Assembly: GCA_903860855.1 (NCBI GenBank)
Contig: CAIOSF010000106.1
Coordinates: forward strand, 1-8,318
Direction of reading: 5' to 3'
Origin: an uncultured Alphaproteobacteria bacterium
Lineage (GTDB): Bacteria > Pseudomonadota > Alphaproteobacteria > Rickettsiales > Midichloriaceae
DNA length: 8,318 nucleotides
The number at the start of each line of letters is the position of its first letter. Within the stretch, counting starts at the first letter, position 1. The position numbers and the translations under genes are program-made. The notes beneath the pieces are model-generated. The model made no database searches and was not told the origin of the DNA. It saw only the letters and a program-made list of their open reading frames with translations. Shown here piece by piece: positions 1 to 6,212 of this stretch.

Positions 1-120
1 AGTTGGGTTTGCTGAACAGATGCAAAATTGTCGTTTGCATTTACTTTTTTGACCCTTTACAGCGGAATCATACCGAGCAAAAACCATTTCTTTAGCGCCT
101 GTCGAAGCTATTTCGCCCCC
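1..120 (-). ncRNA. ssrA: tmRNA, coding piece of a two-piece permuted gene (partial)
   Basis: This is the coding half of transfer-messenger RNA, which rescues stalled ribosomes and tags the unfinished protein for degradation. Its 5' end (120 downward) reads GGGGGCGAAATAGCTTCGAC, the typical tmRNA 5' tRNA-like half. The first seven bases (114-120) pair with 148-154 of the acceptor piece to form a 7-bp acceptor stem. That stem has a G-U wobble at its third pair (118 with 150), the alanyl-tRNA synthetase identity element. AGGCG (96-100) can pair with CGTCT (177-181) as helix P2. The tag frame resumes at GCA (36-38), giving A-N-D-N-F-A-S-V-Q-Q-T-Q and then CT at the window edge, with no stop yet. 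ANDN is the usual alphaproteobacterial tag start. The 3' end of this piece lies outside the window. Confidence 0.93.
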
Positions 121-143
121 ATAAACGTAACTCAGTCCAATAG

Positions 144-222
144 TGGTGGAGGCGTCGGGTACTGCCCCCGAGTCCAAGACGTTTATTTCAAATAGCGTTT
201 ATCACCATAGCTGTTCCCAGCG
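144..222 (-). ncRNA. ssrA: tmRNA, acceptor piece of a two-piece permuted gene
   Basis: This is the 3' tRNA-like half of tmRNA, transcribed before the coding half, as is known for the permuted tmRNA genes of Alphaproteobacteria. It ends in CCTCCACCA, with CCA encoded (144-146) and discriminator A at 147. The 3' acceptor strand is at 148-154. The T arm is a 5-bp stem, TCGGG (167-171) with CCCGA (155-159), closing a 7-base loop GGCAGTA rather than the usual TTCGA-type loop; I recall this loop as common in alpha-type tmRNAs. A 23-base spacer (121-143) separates it from the coding piece and would be removed during maturation. The 5' end near 222 is inferred from the promoter at 228-256, so it is approximate. 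Confidence 0.9.
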
Positions 223-227
223 CCACC

Positions 228-256
228 ATTCTATATCATAGCCTGGGATAAATCAA
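228..256 (-). promoter_or_regulatory. Predicted sigma-70 promoter of tmRNA
   Basis: Reading the minus strand, TTGATT (251-256) is separated by 17 bases from TAGAAT (228-233). The expected start of transcription falls about 6 bases downstream, near 222, just ahead of the acceptor piece. Position, spacing and match to the consensus all fit a dedicated promoter for the permuted tmRNA gene. Confidence 0.6.
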
Positions 257-270
257 TGGGGTGATTAGAA

Positions 271-291
271 GTATGGCTTCAAAAGCCATAC
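271..291 (-). terminator. 9-bp perfect hairpin after the orphan gene, possible terminator
   Basis: GTATGGCTT (271-279) and AAGCCATAC (283-291) form a perfect 9-bp stem with a 3-base loop. It starts about 20 bases past the stop codon of the 311-826 gene and sits before the tmRNA promoter, the expected place for a terminator. On the minus strand only TTCTAAT follows rather than a U run, so it would be a weak intrinsic terminator or a 3'-end stabilising hairpin. Confidence 0.45.
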
Positions 292-310
292 CATCCATTG
301 TGAGATAACA

Positions 311-826
311 TCAAAAATCATAGGCGTGATGAACGTTATGAATGTATTTATTATATGTCTTACTCATGGGATCATCATAAATTTGGAAATATATATCTCT
401 CATCGAGGGATCATCAACCCCATGGCCATCAACTGTGATATAAAAGCCATTGCCCCTGGCGCTACTGAGATCGCTGCCGTTATGTGCAGTGAACCCATCT
501 ATGGTTATAAAATCGATATGTTGAGAGCTACTGTCATTGGGATCATGGGTAAATTTCGCATAAAGATATGAGTGCGCGTGATGACCTGATGTATCAACGT
601 GGTCAAACATTAAGACATTTGTCTCAGGTATATCGTATAGATAACCCTGGTTATTGATGTTTATGTTTACCCTTCCACCATATGGCCCGACTGAACCGGA
701 TGCAAAGCTGCCGGTGCTGTTTGCCACTGGTATCTGATTGGATAACGTATATTGCACGGTAGAGCTAGAGTTATTGATAAAATAAATCATCGCATCATGA
801 TCAGTATCACTCTTAAACGTTGCCAT
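311..826 (-). CDS. Hypothetical His-rich protein, probably beta-rich
   Basis: I do not recognise this 171-residue protein. It is soluble by composition, with no signal peptide and no membrane segment. It is rich in Asp, Asn, Ser, Tyr and His: I count 12 His, including a GHHAH cluster near residue 81 and VHH near the C-terminus, with no Cys or Trp. The alternating hydrophobic and polar residues with many Gly and Asn turns (for example the region RVNININNQGYLYDI) suggest a small beta-sandwich fold, as in many lectin-like or pore-forming domains, but no family motif is visible. The ATG start is preceded by GGGGTAGG with good Shine-Dalgarno spacing. It stands alone between the tmRNA and the symporter on the same strand. 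The His and Asp density could mean metal binding, which is inference only. Confidence 0.75.
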   Translation of the reverse strand: MATFKSDTDHDAMIYFINNSSSTVQYTLSNQIPVANSTGSFASGSVGPYGGRVNININNQGYLYDIPETNVLMFDHVDTSGHHAHSYLYAKFTHDPNDSSSQHIDFITIDGFTAHNGSDLSSARGNGFYITVDGHGVDDPSMRDIYFQIYDDPMSKTYNKYIHNVHHAYDF

Positions 827-1007
827 AAAGCCTACCCCAAATTATTAATCAGTTTAAAAAATATCATTGATGAGGTAAATAAAATCACGATTTTTTAATA
901 AACACAATAATGAAAGGTATGTTTAGCTGGTATTCACAAATATTTTAAGAAAATCGCATCAAAAATCTCGACTTATAAAGTAGGCAGCGTAGTAATAAAT
1001 TAATTCA

Positions 1008-2285
1008 CTATGTAATCTCACTTCTGGTCTCACCATGGCTAAGTCTCATTCGGCAAAGCTTCATAAATAGCAAGGCAAAGCAACCGTTCCCCAACACGTT
1101 CGCACACGTTATTACTGGGTCGAAGAGAATGTATAGGGTCGTTATGATCGACATCATGTCACCACGAAAACCAAGATAATCATGCACTATTGGTAACATG
1201 ACTATAATTCCTCCGCCAGGAATAGCTGCGACTGAGAATTTCGCTATGATAAAGTATAGGGCAAAGATCGCATACTGGTAGATGCCTGGTTCAGGTGTCC
1301 CATAAGCCTTAAGCACAGCATAAGCGAATATGGGGATAGCCAAGCAATCACCAATTAAATGGACATTCACTGTGGCTGGTACGACTGATGATACTAAGTT
1401 TAATGATGCCGTTATACTGGTTTTTTCCTCATTTTTAGTGACATTACTGGCATCAGTAGATTCGGTATCAATAAGTTCGGCGTTTTGTTTTACAGCTGAT
1501 ATAGTCAATGGCATGGCACTGGCGCTTGACATTGTACTTAATCCTGTCATCGCTGGAGGCATCATGTTTCTCAACATTCTGCACCATTTTTTGCCGTTCA
1601 TCCCACTCGCAATATAGTACATCAGAGGGATGTATGAAAATTGAGCAAAGGCTACCACAAGGAAGATAAGTCCGTATCTTTCTGCCAATATTGCCATAGA
1701 GTTATCGTGTTGCATCTTAATCAAAAAGCCCAAGACAAAGGGTAAAATAATGGCCTTGATGATAATCAATAAAGAGTTGCTGAGCTTATTAAGGCTACTT
1801 GTTACTGTTCCTCTGAGAACTGGAAAGAACTTGCTGGCAATACCAAGGAGTAGGCCGAGTATCATGGCATGCTTATTCTCTATCATAGATGGCAATCTGG
1901 TTTCCCACATTGGTACTAATCCCAATTGCGATCCAGCCTCCGTGATGGTCTGGAAAGAGGTGGTGTTATTTTGTATTGTATAGACGAGATGGGCAAATAT
2001 TAAGCTAATATATGTAGAGAGTAAATTCGATAGGCAGATTGAAATGAGCAAAAGTAAGATAACTATGGTTGCTCCCTTGACCATTTTGCTGATGCTTTGA
2101 AATAGGAGGCTGAAAATTAAGACTGGCAGGAGGAATATTATGACGCTCTTGATGGTTAGGCTGATGCTGTAAATTAGTCTCTTCACCGGGAGAGGTATGT
2201 CATCACCGAACAGAACCAGAAAGATGATAGAGAATACGAGTATGACCGGGATGTTGAAAAATACTCTAATTCTTAATAATGACAC
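1008..2285 (-). CDS. DAACS-family dicarboxylate/amino acid:cation symporter, divergent
   Basis: This 425-residue inner-membrane protein has the length and hydrophobic profile of the glutamate/aspartate/neutral amino acid symporters (GltP/GltPh/SLC1 fold). Family landmarks are present: a serine-rich HP1 tip (S-T-M-S-S-A-S-A-M-P, residues 250-259), the HP2 tip P-G-G-G (356-359) followed by I-I-V-M-L-P, and a TM8 segment D-P-V-I-T-C-A-N-V-L-G-N (389-400). Judged against GltPh, the TM8 Asp394 and Asn401 equivalents are kept (D389, N396), but the Arg397 position is Ile and Asp405 is Asn. The NMDGT motif of TM7 reads N-V-H-L-I (307-311), losing the Na+-binding Asp and Thr. A polar insertion of about 19 residues (around 271-289) separates HP1 from TM7. 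The start is GTG with no clear Shine-Dalgarno. The substrate and coupling ion are therefore uncertain; a neutral substrate is plausible. Confidence 0.85.
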   Translation of the reverse strand: MSLLRIRVFFNIPVILVFSIIFLVLFGDDIPLPVKRLIYSISLTIKSVIIFLLPVLIFSLLFQSISKMVKGATIVILLLLISICLSNLLSTYISLIFAHLVYTIQNNTTSFQTITEAGSQLGLVPMWETRLPSMIENKHAMILGLLLGIASKFFPVLRGTVTSSLNKLSNSLLIIIKAIILPFVLGFLIKMQHDNSMAILAERYGLIFLVVAFAQFSYIPLMYYIASGMNGKKWCRMLRNMMPPAMTGLSTMSSASAMPLTISAVKQNAELIDTESTDASNVTKNEEKTSITASLNLVSSVVPATVNVHLIGDCLAIPIFAYAVLKAYGTPEPGIYQYAIFALYFIIAKFSVAAIPGGGIIVMLPIVHDYLGFRGDMMSIITTLYILFDPVITCANVLGNGCFALLFMKLCRMRLSHGETRSEIT

Positions 2286-2395
2286 TTTTTATACGCTTGT
2301 CTTAACTGTGAGAAAATGTTGGGATTTGGCTAATCGCGCATAATTTTAGCCTTTCTTCAAAAGATTGCAACCTGTATCGTTAGTTTTGCTTGTTC

Positions 2396-2423
2396 ATTAT
2401 ATGTAGTCTTACCTTCTGGTCCA
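2396..2423 (-). promoter_or_regulatory. Possible promoter of the DAACS symporter gene
   Basis: On the minus strand a perfect TATAAT (2396-2401) lies 16 bases after TGGACC (2418-2423), a 4 of 6 match to TTGACA. It would start transcription about 100 bases before the GTG start of the symporter. A short inverted repeat, GGCTAA (2328-2333) with TTAGCC (2346-2351), lies in the resulting leader. Confidence 0.35.
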
Positions 2424-2503
2424 TTCCACTGCATGAGATTGAAACTGTCACTATGCCCTTGGCTCGGCCAATTCACGACTCTACTAGCTAGCGTTTGATA
2501 AAC

Positions 2504-2535
2504 TTGACAATGGAACGTAGAACAAGGTAGATAAT
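2504..2535 (+). promoter_or_regulatory. Possible promoter of the RMND1/YagE-like gene
   Basis: A perfect TTGACA (2504-2509) is followed after 18 bases by TAGATAAT (2528-2535), which offers TAGATA or, two bases further on, GATAAT as the -10. The leader to the ATG at 2650 would be about 110 bases. The rest of the 2286-2649 gap is AT-rich and shows no RNA gene. Confidence 0.4.
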
Positions 2536-2649
2536 AGCTATACTTTGATAATAGATCTTTAAATTAAGTAAAGAGTGGTCGGTCTATTTCTATAGTTTCC
2601 TTATGGTGTTATTGTCAATTTAACTAATATTAAATGCGCGTATTTACAA

Positions 2650-3474
2650 ATGAATTTTCAATGTTCATCTTATTGCACGGGAGAATCTTATAGTCTCCAG
2701 GCAATTTCCGAATTTTTTACCAATAAAGAGGTGGTGCATAAGATATACAGTAAAGATGTTTTGCATCTTGATCAGTATTTTGTTGAGGGTGGTAGAGGAG
2801 GTGATGTTTTTATATATAGCTATGGCTGTATAGTATTTTGGGGGTTTGATATGTCGGGTGAGGAAAAATTCTTGGAGCAAATCTCGGAGTTTTTACAAGG
2901 GCCATTGGCAACCAACATAGTGGATAAGTGCGATTATGTTATTGCTTCACAGGAAGATAATAGCTTCATAGATACTGAAAGGGATAGAATTATCTTGGAT
3001 GATGGTGATCCATATCTCAAGCTCTCCTTCTCTTACGGCCTATCACAGTCTGTTAAACTCTCGGTTTTTGAAGAATCGGTCGAAAAGACGATTGAGGAAA
3101 ATAGAGAGATTCCAAACAAGCTTATGGCCACAGGTAAGATACCTCTATCTCGCCGTGAGTTAGCAAAGAAAATAGGCTTTTTGTTTGCTGAAAGAAACTT
3201 TGTGAACCTCAATAGTAATATTTTGGATACTCCGGATTTTTTCTGGAAGAGGCCGCGCTATGAGCCTTATTATGAAATGTCAATAAAATTTATGGATATC
3301 AAGCAGAGGATTGAAGTCCTGAATGATAGATTAAGTGTTATTCATGAGTTATATGAGATTATCTCGACTGAGCTGCAACACCTTCACTCCTCAAGACTCG
3401 AATGGATCATCATATTTTTAATTCTTGCCGAAGTTGTTTTAGTAGTATTGAGGGATATTTTGCATCTGATATAA
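2650..3474 (+). CDS. RMD1/YagE family protein (DUF155), RMND1-like
   Basis: This is a DUF155 (RMD1/YagE) family member of 274 residues. The family includes yeast RMD1 and the human mitochondrial protein RMND1, which is needed for mitochondrial translation; the bacterial role is not established. Diagnostic blocks are G-D-V-F-I-Y-S-Y-G-C-I-V-F-W-G-F (51-66) and, near the C-terminus, D-F-F-W (196-199) followed by Y-E-P-Y-Y-E-M and an amphipathic coiled-coil stretch ending in N-D-R-L-S-V-I-H-E-L (225-234). The RLEWIIIFLI signature (249-258) opens a single C-terminal membrane helix (252-268). This gives a soluble N-terminal body anchored at the C-terminus. The length is typical of bacterial members. 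The ATG at 2650 has no convincing Shine-Dalgarno (ATTTACAA precedes it). It is divergent from the symporter and is followed in the same direction by the 3584-3943 orphan. Confidence 0.88.
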   Translation: MNFQCSSYCTGESYSLQAISEFFTNKEVVHKIYSKDVLHLDQYFVEGGRGGDVFIYSYGCIVFWGFDMSGEEKFLEQISEFLQGPLATNIVDKCDYVIASQEDNSFIDTERDRIILDDGDPYLKLSFSYGLSQSVKLSVFEESVEKTIEENREIPNKLMATGKIPLSRRELAKKIGFLFAERNFVNLNSNILDTPDFFWKRPRYEPYYEMSIKFMDIKQRIEVLNDRLSVIHELYEIISTELQHLHSSRLEWIIIFLILAEVVLVVLRDILHLI

Positions 3475-3513
3475 TGGTCACAGTTTCCAGGCTAAATATG
3501 GCTGCAATAGCTA

Positions 3514-3554
3514 TTGACTTCACAAAGAATCTAATATATCTACGTCTATATAAT
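3514..3554 (+). promoter_or_regulatory. Possible promoter of the 3584-3943 gene
   Basis: TTGACT (3514-3519) is followed by a string of AT-rich hexamers, TATATC (3535-3540) at 15 bases and a perfect TATAAT (3549-3554) further on. No single pair has both good hexamers and 17-base spacing, so the exact boxes are unclear. Either arrangement would start a short leader for the gene at 3584 independently of the RMND1-like gene. Confidence 0.3.
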
Positions 3555-3583
3555 ATACGAATGTGCTATATCGTAGAGTCCGT

Positions 3584-3943
3584 ATGACGCATTTTACTTA
3601 TATGCCATTTAAGATATACAAAAACTGCATAGTTGGAGAATTGGACATGATGCCAGATAAAGAGATCATAGAAAATATGAGAAAACACTTTGCAAAGAAT
3701 GGCGACAGTGAGGGGTTAGGATTTTTGAATAAATACTATGGTGAGTATATCGATCCTAAGGTAAGATATTTAACCAAATACGTTTATCATCCATTCGGCG
3801 CTGATTTTACGACCACTATATTGATCACATCAGAGACACTAAAGTCTCAAATGTTAGAGAGCAGTAAATCAATAAAACCTAGCTCGCCAGTAGAATTTAG
3901 TAAATTCATTGGGGAACTGAAGACTTTGCATCCAAAGAACTAA
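3584..3943 (+). CDS. Hypothetical protein of about 119 residues
   Basis: I do not recognise this protein. It is small, soluble and basic at the C-terminus, with no signal peptide or membrane helix. The middle contains a Tyr-rich stretch (N-K-Y-Y-G-E-Y-I-D, then Y-L-T-K-Y-V-Y-H-P-F-G-A-D-F) followed by a Thr/Ile beta-like segment, T-T-T-I-L-I-T. I place the start at the ATG at 3584 because AGAG (3575-3578) gives a Shine-Dalgarno-like site 5 bases upstream. An in-frame GTG at 3563 would add 7 residues but has no such site. It lies about 110 bases after the RMND1-like gene and ends 34 bases before the convergent ABC ATPase gene. Confidence 0.6.
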   Translation: MTHFTYMPFKIYKNCIVGELDMMPDKEIIENMRKHFAKNGDSEGLGFLNKYYGEYIDPKVRYLTKYVYHPFGADFTTTILITSETLKSQMLESSKSIKPSSPVEFSKFIGELKTLHPKN

Positions 3944-3977
3944 CTCATGAGGAGATTTTGAGAGATTTTTTTGCCGA

Positions 3978-4661
3978 TTAATAGAATTTTTTCAAATAAT
4001 GGACGGTATCGGGGGTTTGTGCTGTGTCAATGTCGGCGACTATTTGGCCGTATTTTAGTACAATGATCCTCTCTGCTATTTGTGATAGAAAATCTAGATC
4101 ATGAGAGGCAATGATCATAGTCACTCCTGCGGCCTGAACTGAGCGCAATAGCAACACGACATCTTCTATGGTGGCAACATCTAGACCAGATGTTGGTTCG
4201 TCACATAACAGTAAATCAGGCTTCATCATCAAGCTACGAGCAAGGGCGACTCTTTGTTTTTGTCCACCTGAGAGCTGAAAAGGATAATGATTTTCTTTAT
4301 CACTGATACCAAGTTGTTTAAGTAGATTCAGAGCTTGCTTCAGATTGAGGGTTTTGTTTGTATTGCTTTTATTATCAGCACCTTTGGATGTTATTATATT
4401 AGGTGCATAAACGAGATTCTCCAGAACATTCATATGAGGAAATAGCTGAAAATCTTGAAACATAAATCCAGTAGCGCCAGAGCATTTTATTTCACCATGA
4501 TCAAATCTATCAAGCTGTTGTATGCATCTGAGGAGGGTTGATTTGCCGCTGCCCGATGACCCGGCCAGACCAACGATATGCTCTTTCTCTATTGTTATAC
4601 TGATGTTTTGTAATACCCGCATCTCGCCAAATTTTTTGCAGGCGTTACTAATGCTTAGCAT
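3978..4661 (-). CDS. Amino acid ABC transporter ATP-binding protein, GlnQ type
   Basis: This is the ATPase subunit of a polar amino acid importer, acting on the cytoplasmic face of the inner membrane. All nucleotide-binding motifs are intact in the 227 residues: Walker A G-S-S-G-S-G-K-S-T (34-42), Q-loop F-Q-D (68-70), signature L-S-G-G-Q (130-134), Walker B L-L-L-C-D-E (150-155), D-loop S-G-L-D (158-161) and H-loop His187. The length is slightly short of the usual 240 or so, and a polar stretch rich in Lys, Asn and Thr (92-104) lies before the helical domain. The ATG start overlaps the end of the permease gene by 14 bases and is preceded by AGGGTGA, so the two are translationally coupled. 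It is the last gene of the importer operon. The substrate is set by the binding protein. Confidence 0.96.
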   Translation of the reverse strand: MLSISNACKKFGEMRVLQNISITIEKEHIVGLAGSSGSGKSTLLRCIQQLDRFDHGEIKCSGATGFMFQDFQLFPHMNVLENLVYAPNIITSKGADNKSNTNKTLNLKQALNLLKQLGISDKENHYPFQLSGGQKQRVALARSLMMKPDLLLCDEPTSGLDVATIEDVVLLLRSVQAAGVTMIIASHDLDFLSQIAERIIVLKYGQIVADIDTAQTPDTVHYLKKFY

Positions 4662-5337
4662 AGTTCACCCTTTTTTCTATTTTTCTACCTATATACTCTA
4701 TAAATAAAATGAGTGTGTAGTAGTATATCCCAGCTATGCAAATTGGAACAAAATAGGTAAATTGTTCTGCCGCAATTGATTGGGCCCGCCTCATTAGATC
4801 CATGCCCCCTAGAGTTGATATAATTGCCGTTTCTTTGAGGAGGGCAATGAATTCATTGACTAAGGCTGGCAAGATATTGCGAATAACTTGTGGCAAGATT
4901 ATATCTTTCCACATAGGCCATCTTGGAATCTGTAAAGTTTGGGCTGCTTCAAACTGCCCCTTTGGTAGGCTTTCTATGCCTGATCGCAGGATCTCCGCCA
5001 CGTAAGCCGAACTGTTTATGCCAAAGGTTATTATTCCAACCGTAAGTAAGTTAAGTTTTAGGCCGAAAAGATTGGGAAGAGTAAAATAAAAGAGGCTTAG
5101 TTGTAATAGTAGTGGTGTACCTCTGATGATTGAAATGAAGCAATTTGCAGTTTTGACCCCAAGGCCGCTATACCTCATTATAGCAAGGATTGCACCTAAA
5201 ATCAGACCGATGATAATGCCACCTATCATTAACTCTAGAGTTAATACGATACCACCGCCTATGAATACTATATTATTTAGGAGTTGATCGCTTGGTATGT
5301 CTATATAAGATGATATGATATCAAGAGAATCACTCAT
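4648..5337 (-). CDS. Amino acid ABC transporter permease, HisM/GlnP type
   Basis: This is the membrane subunit of the same importer. At 229 residues it has the usual size for the His/Glu/Gln/Arg permease family and shows about five membrane helices. R-G-T-P-L-L-L-Q-L (72-80) is the family signature. The cytoplasmic EAA loop that docks on the ATPase is E-A-A-Q-T-L-Q (130-136), ending in I-I-L-P-Q (146-150). The Gly normally present in the EAA loop is Gln136. Only one permease is present, so the channel is probably a homodimer. The ATG overlaps the binding-protein stop codon by 8 bases (ATGAGTGA), and AGGGG sits directly against the start, suggesting re-initiation by terminating ribosomes. Confidence 0.95.
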   Translation of the reverse strand: MSDSLDIISSYIDIPSDQLLNNIVFIGGGIVLTLELMIGGIIIGLILGAILAIMRYSGLGVKTANCFISIIRGTPLLLQLSLFYFTLPNLFGLKLNLLTVGIITFGINSSAYVAEILRSGIESLPKGQFEAAQTLQIPRWPMWKDIILPQVIRNILPALVNEFIALLKETAIISTLGGMDLMRRAQSIAAEQFTYFVPICIAGIYYYTLILFIEYIGRKIEKRVNYAKH

Positions 5338-6202
5338 CCCCTAACCATTTTGTCTTGATTTTATTTAACTCTCCTTTCCCTTCTAACGTGGCAAGGGCTG
5401 AATTGATTTGCTCTAGTAGATCAGAACCCTTTCTTACCACGATACCATATCCGTCTTTGGACGTTATTAAGGTTTTATAGGCTAATTCCGGATTATTTTG
5501 ACTAAATATTGCGCTTTGAGCTCCATCTAGAAAAGCGACATCGGCCTGACCAGATTTTACAGCCTCTATAGCCTGGTTCGGTGAATCCATTGTGACAATC
5601 TCAGCAGAGACAAAATGCTGTTGTTTTAGCCAGAATTCCATTGTTGTACCAAGCTGACAAACGATTCTTTTGCCATCCATATCTGCGATCTCATTGATTG
5701 GCATGTGAACATCAAAAACTGCAGCCATTGTTTCAAAGTAGTAGGGCTCAGAAAAATCAAAACTTTGTTTTCTTTCATCTGTAATGGTCATGGTAGCTAT
5801 GCCGGCATCAGCTTGTCCACTCTGGATAGCAGCCAATACAGCGCCAAACTGCATATCTTCAAAAATAGCTTCTCTGCCCAGTTCTTTTGCCACTGCCTTG
5901 GCTATGTCTATGTCCAGGCCTTGTAGCTCTCCTTGTGCGTGAAATTCAAATGGAGGATACATGGATGATGTTGCAAATGTTATCTTATCGTCAAGATCGG
6001 CTGGATCATCGTTTCCACAGGCTGTGAGCAAGACGAGAGGAGCTACGCATATTGCTAAAAAAGCGGTTATATAGTGGATTACACTTTGTATTGATTTGCT
6101 CTCTGTTAACTTAGTTTTTAATATTGTTTTTGTTACAGCTTTAAACGCAATCTTAGTTTCATTCACCGGCGCATCTATTCTATTGATTCGTATTGATAGC
6201 AA
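5330..6202 (-). CDS. Polar amino acid ABC transporter substrate-binding lipoprotein (SBP family 3), non-ATG start
   Basis: This is the solute-binding subunit, exported and lipid-anchored at the periplasmic face. The mature part (from Cys62) is a complete family 3 domain: Y-P-P-F-E-F (82-87), G-L-D-I-D-I-A-K (95-102), then A-D-A-G-I-A (131-136) and T-I-T-D-E-R-K (139-145), where Arg144 should bind the ligand carboxylate, and F-L-D-G near the second lobe. A hydrophobic core (about 41-60) ends in the lipobox L-T-A-C (59-62). There is no in-frame ATG before the lipobox: the frame opens after two stops with TTG at 6202, and the only other candidate is GTG at 6166 (residue 13). Either gives an unusually long positively charged leader of 49-61 residues. 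Substrate is probably a polar or charged amino acid. Confidence 0.92.
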   Translation of the reverse strand: MLSIRINRIDAPVNETKIAFKAVTKTILKTKLTESKSIQSVIHYITAFLAICVAPLVLLTACGNDDPADLDDKITFATSSMYPPFEFHAQGELQGLDIDIAKAVAKELGREAIFEDMQFGAVLAAIQSGQADAGIATMTITDERKQSFDFSEPYYFETMAAVFDVHMPINEIADMDGKRIVCQLGTTMEFWLKQQHFVSAEIVTMDSPNQAIEAVKSGQADVAFLDGAQSAIFSQNNPELAYKTLITSKDGYGIVVRKGSDLLEQINSALATLEGKGELNKIKTKWLGDE

Positions 6203-6212
6203 TTATTAGCAT

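Larger units (their letters stand above)
2357..2563 (-). pseudogene. Unannotated open frame, possible gene relic
   Basis: Between the stop at 2564-2566 and the TGA at 2357-2359 one minus-strand frame stays open for 68 codons. The first half has no usable start. From about 2473 it reads V-V-N-W-P-S-Q-G-H-S-D-S-F-N-L-M, and an internal ATG at 2432-2434 leaves only 25 residues to the stop. The amino acid composition looks protein-like rather than random, and this stretch is more GC-rich than its flanks. It could be the C-terminal remnant of a lost gene in front of the symporter. No family is recognised, and a chance open frame cannot be excluded. Confidence 0.25.

Noticed and set aside
326..571. 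81-codon plus-strand frame opposite the His-rich orphan gene.
   Set aside because: It lies wholly antisense to the 311-826 gene, which has the better ribosome-binding site and composition.
881..894. AAAATC-AC-GATTTT inverted repeat upstream of the 311-826 gene.
   Set aside because: It is a short AT-only repeat in very AT-rich DNA and is expected by chance; no matching promoter was found next to it.
1330..1983. Two plus-strand frames (95 and 77 codons) inside the symporter gene.
   Set aside because: They are antisense shadows of a membrane-protein gene with clear family motifs on the other strand.
3944..3977. Possible bidirectional or plus-strand terminator between the convergent genes, with a T run at 3966-3972.
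   Set aside because: The best stem is only 4 bp (CTCA 3944-3947 with TGAG 3959-3962), too weak to call a terminator.
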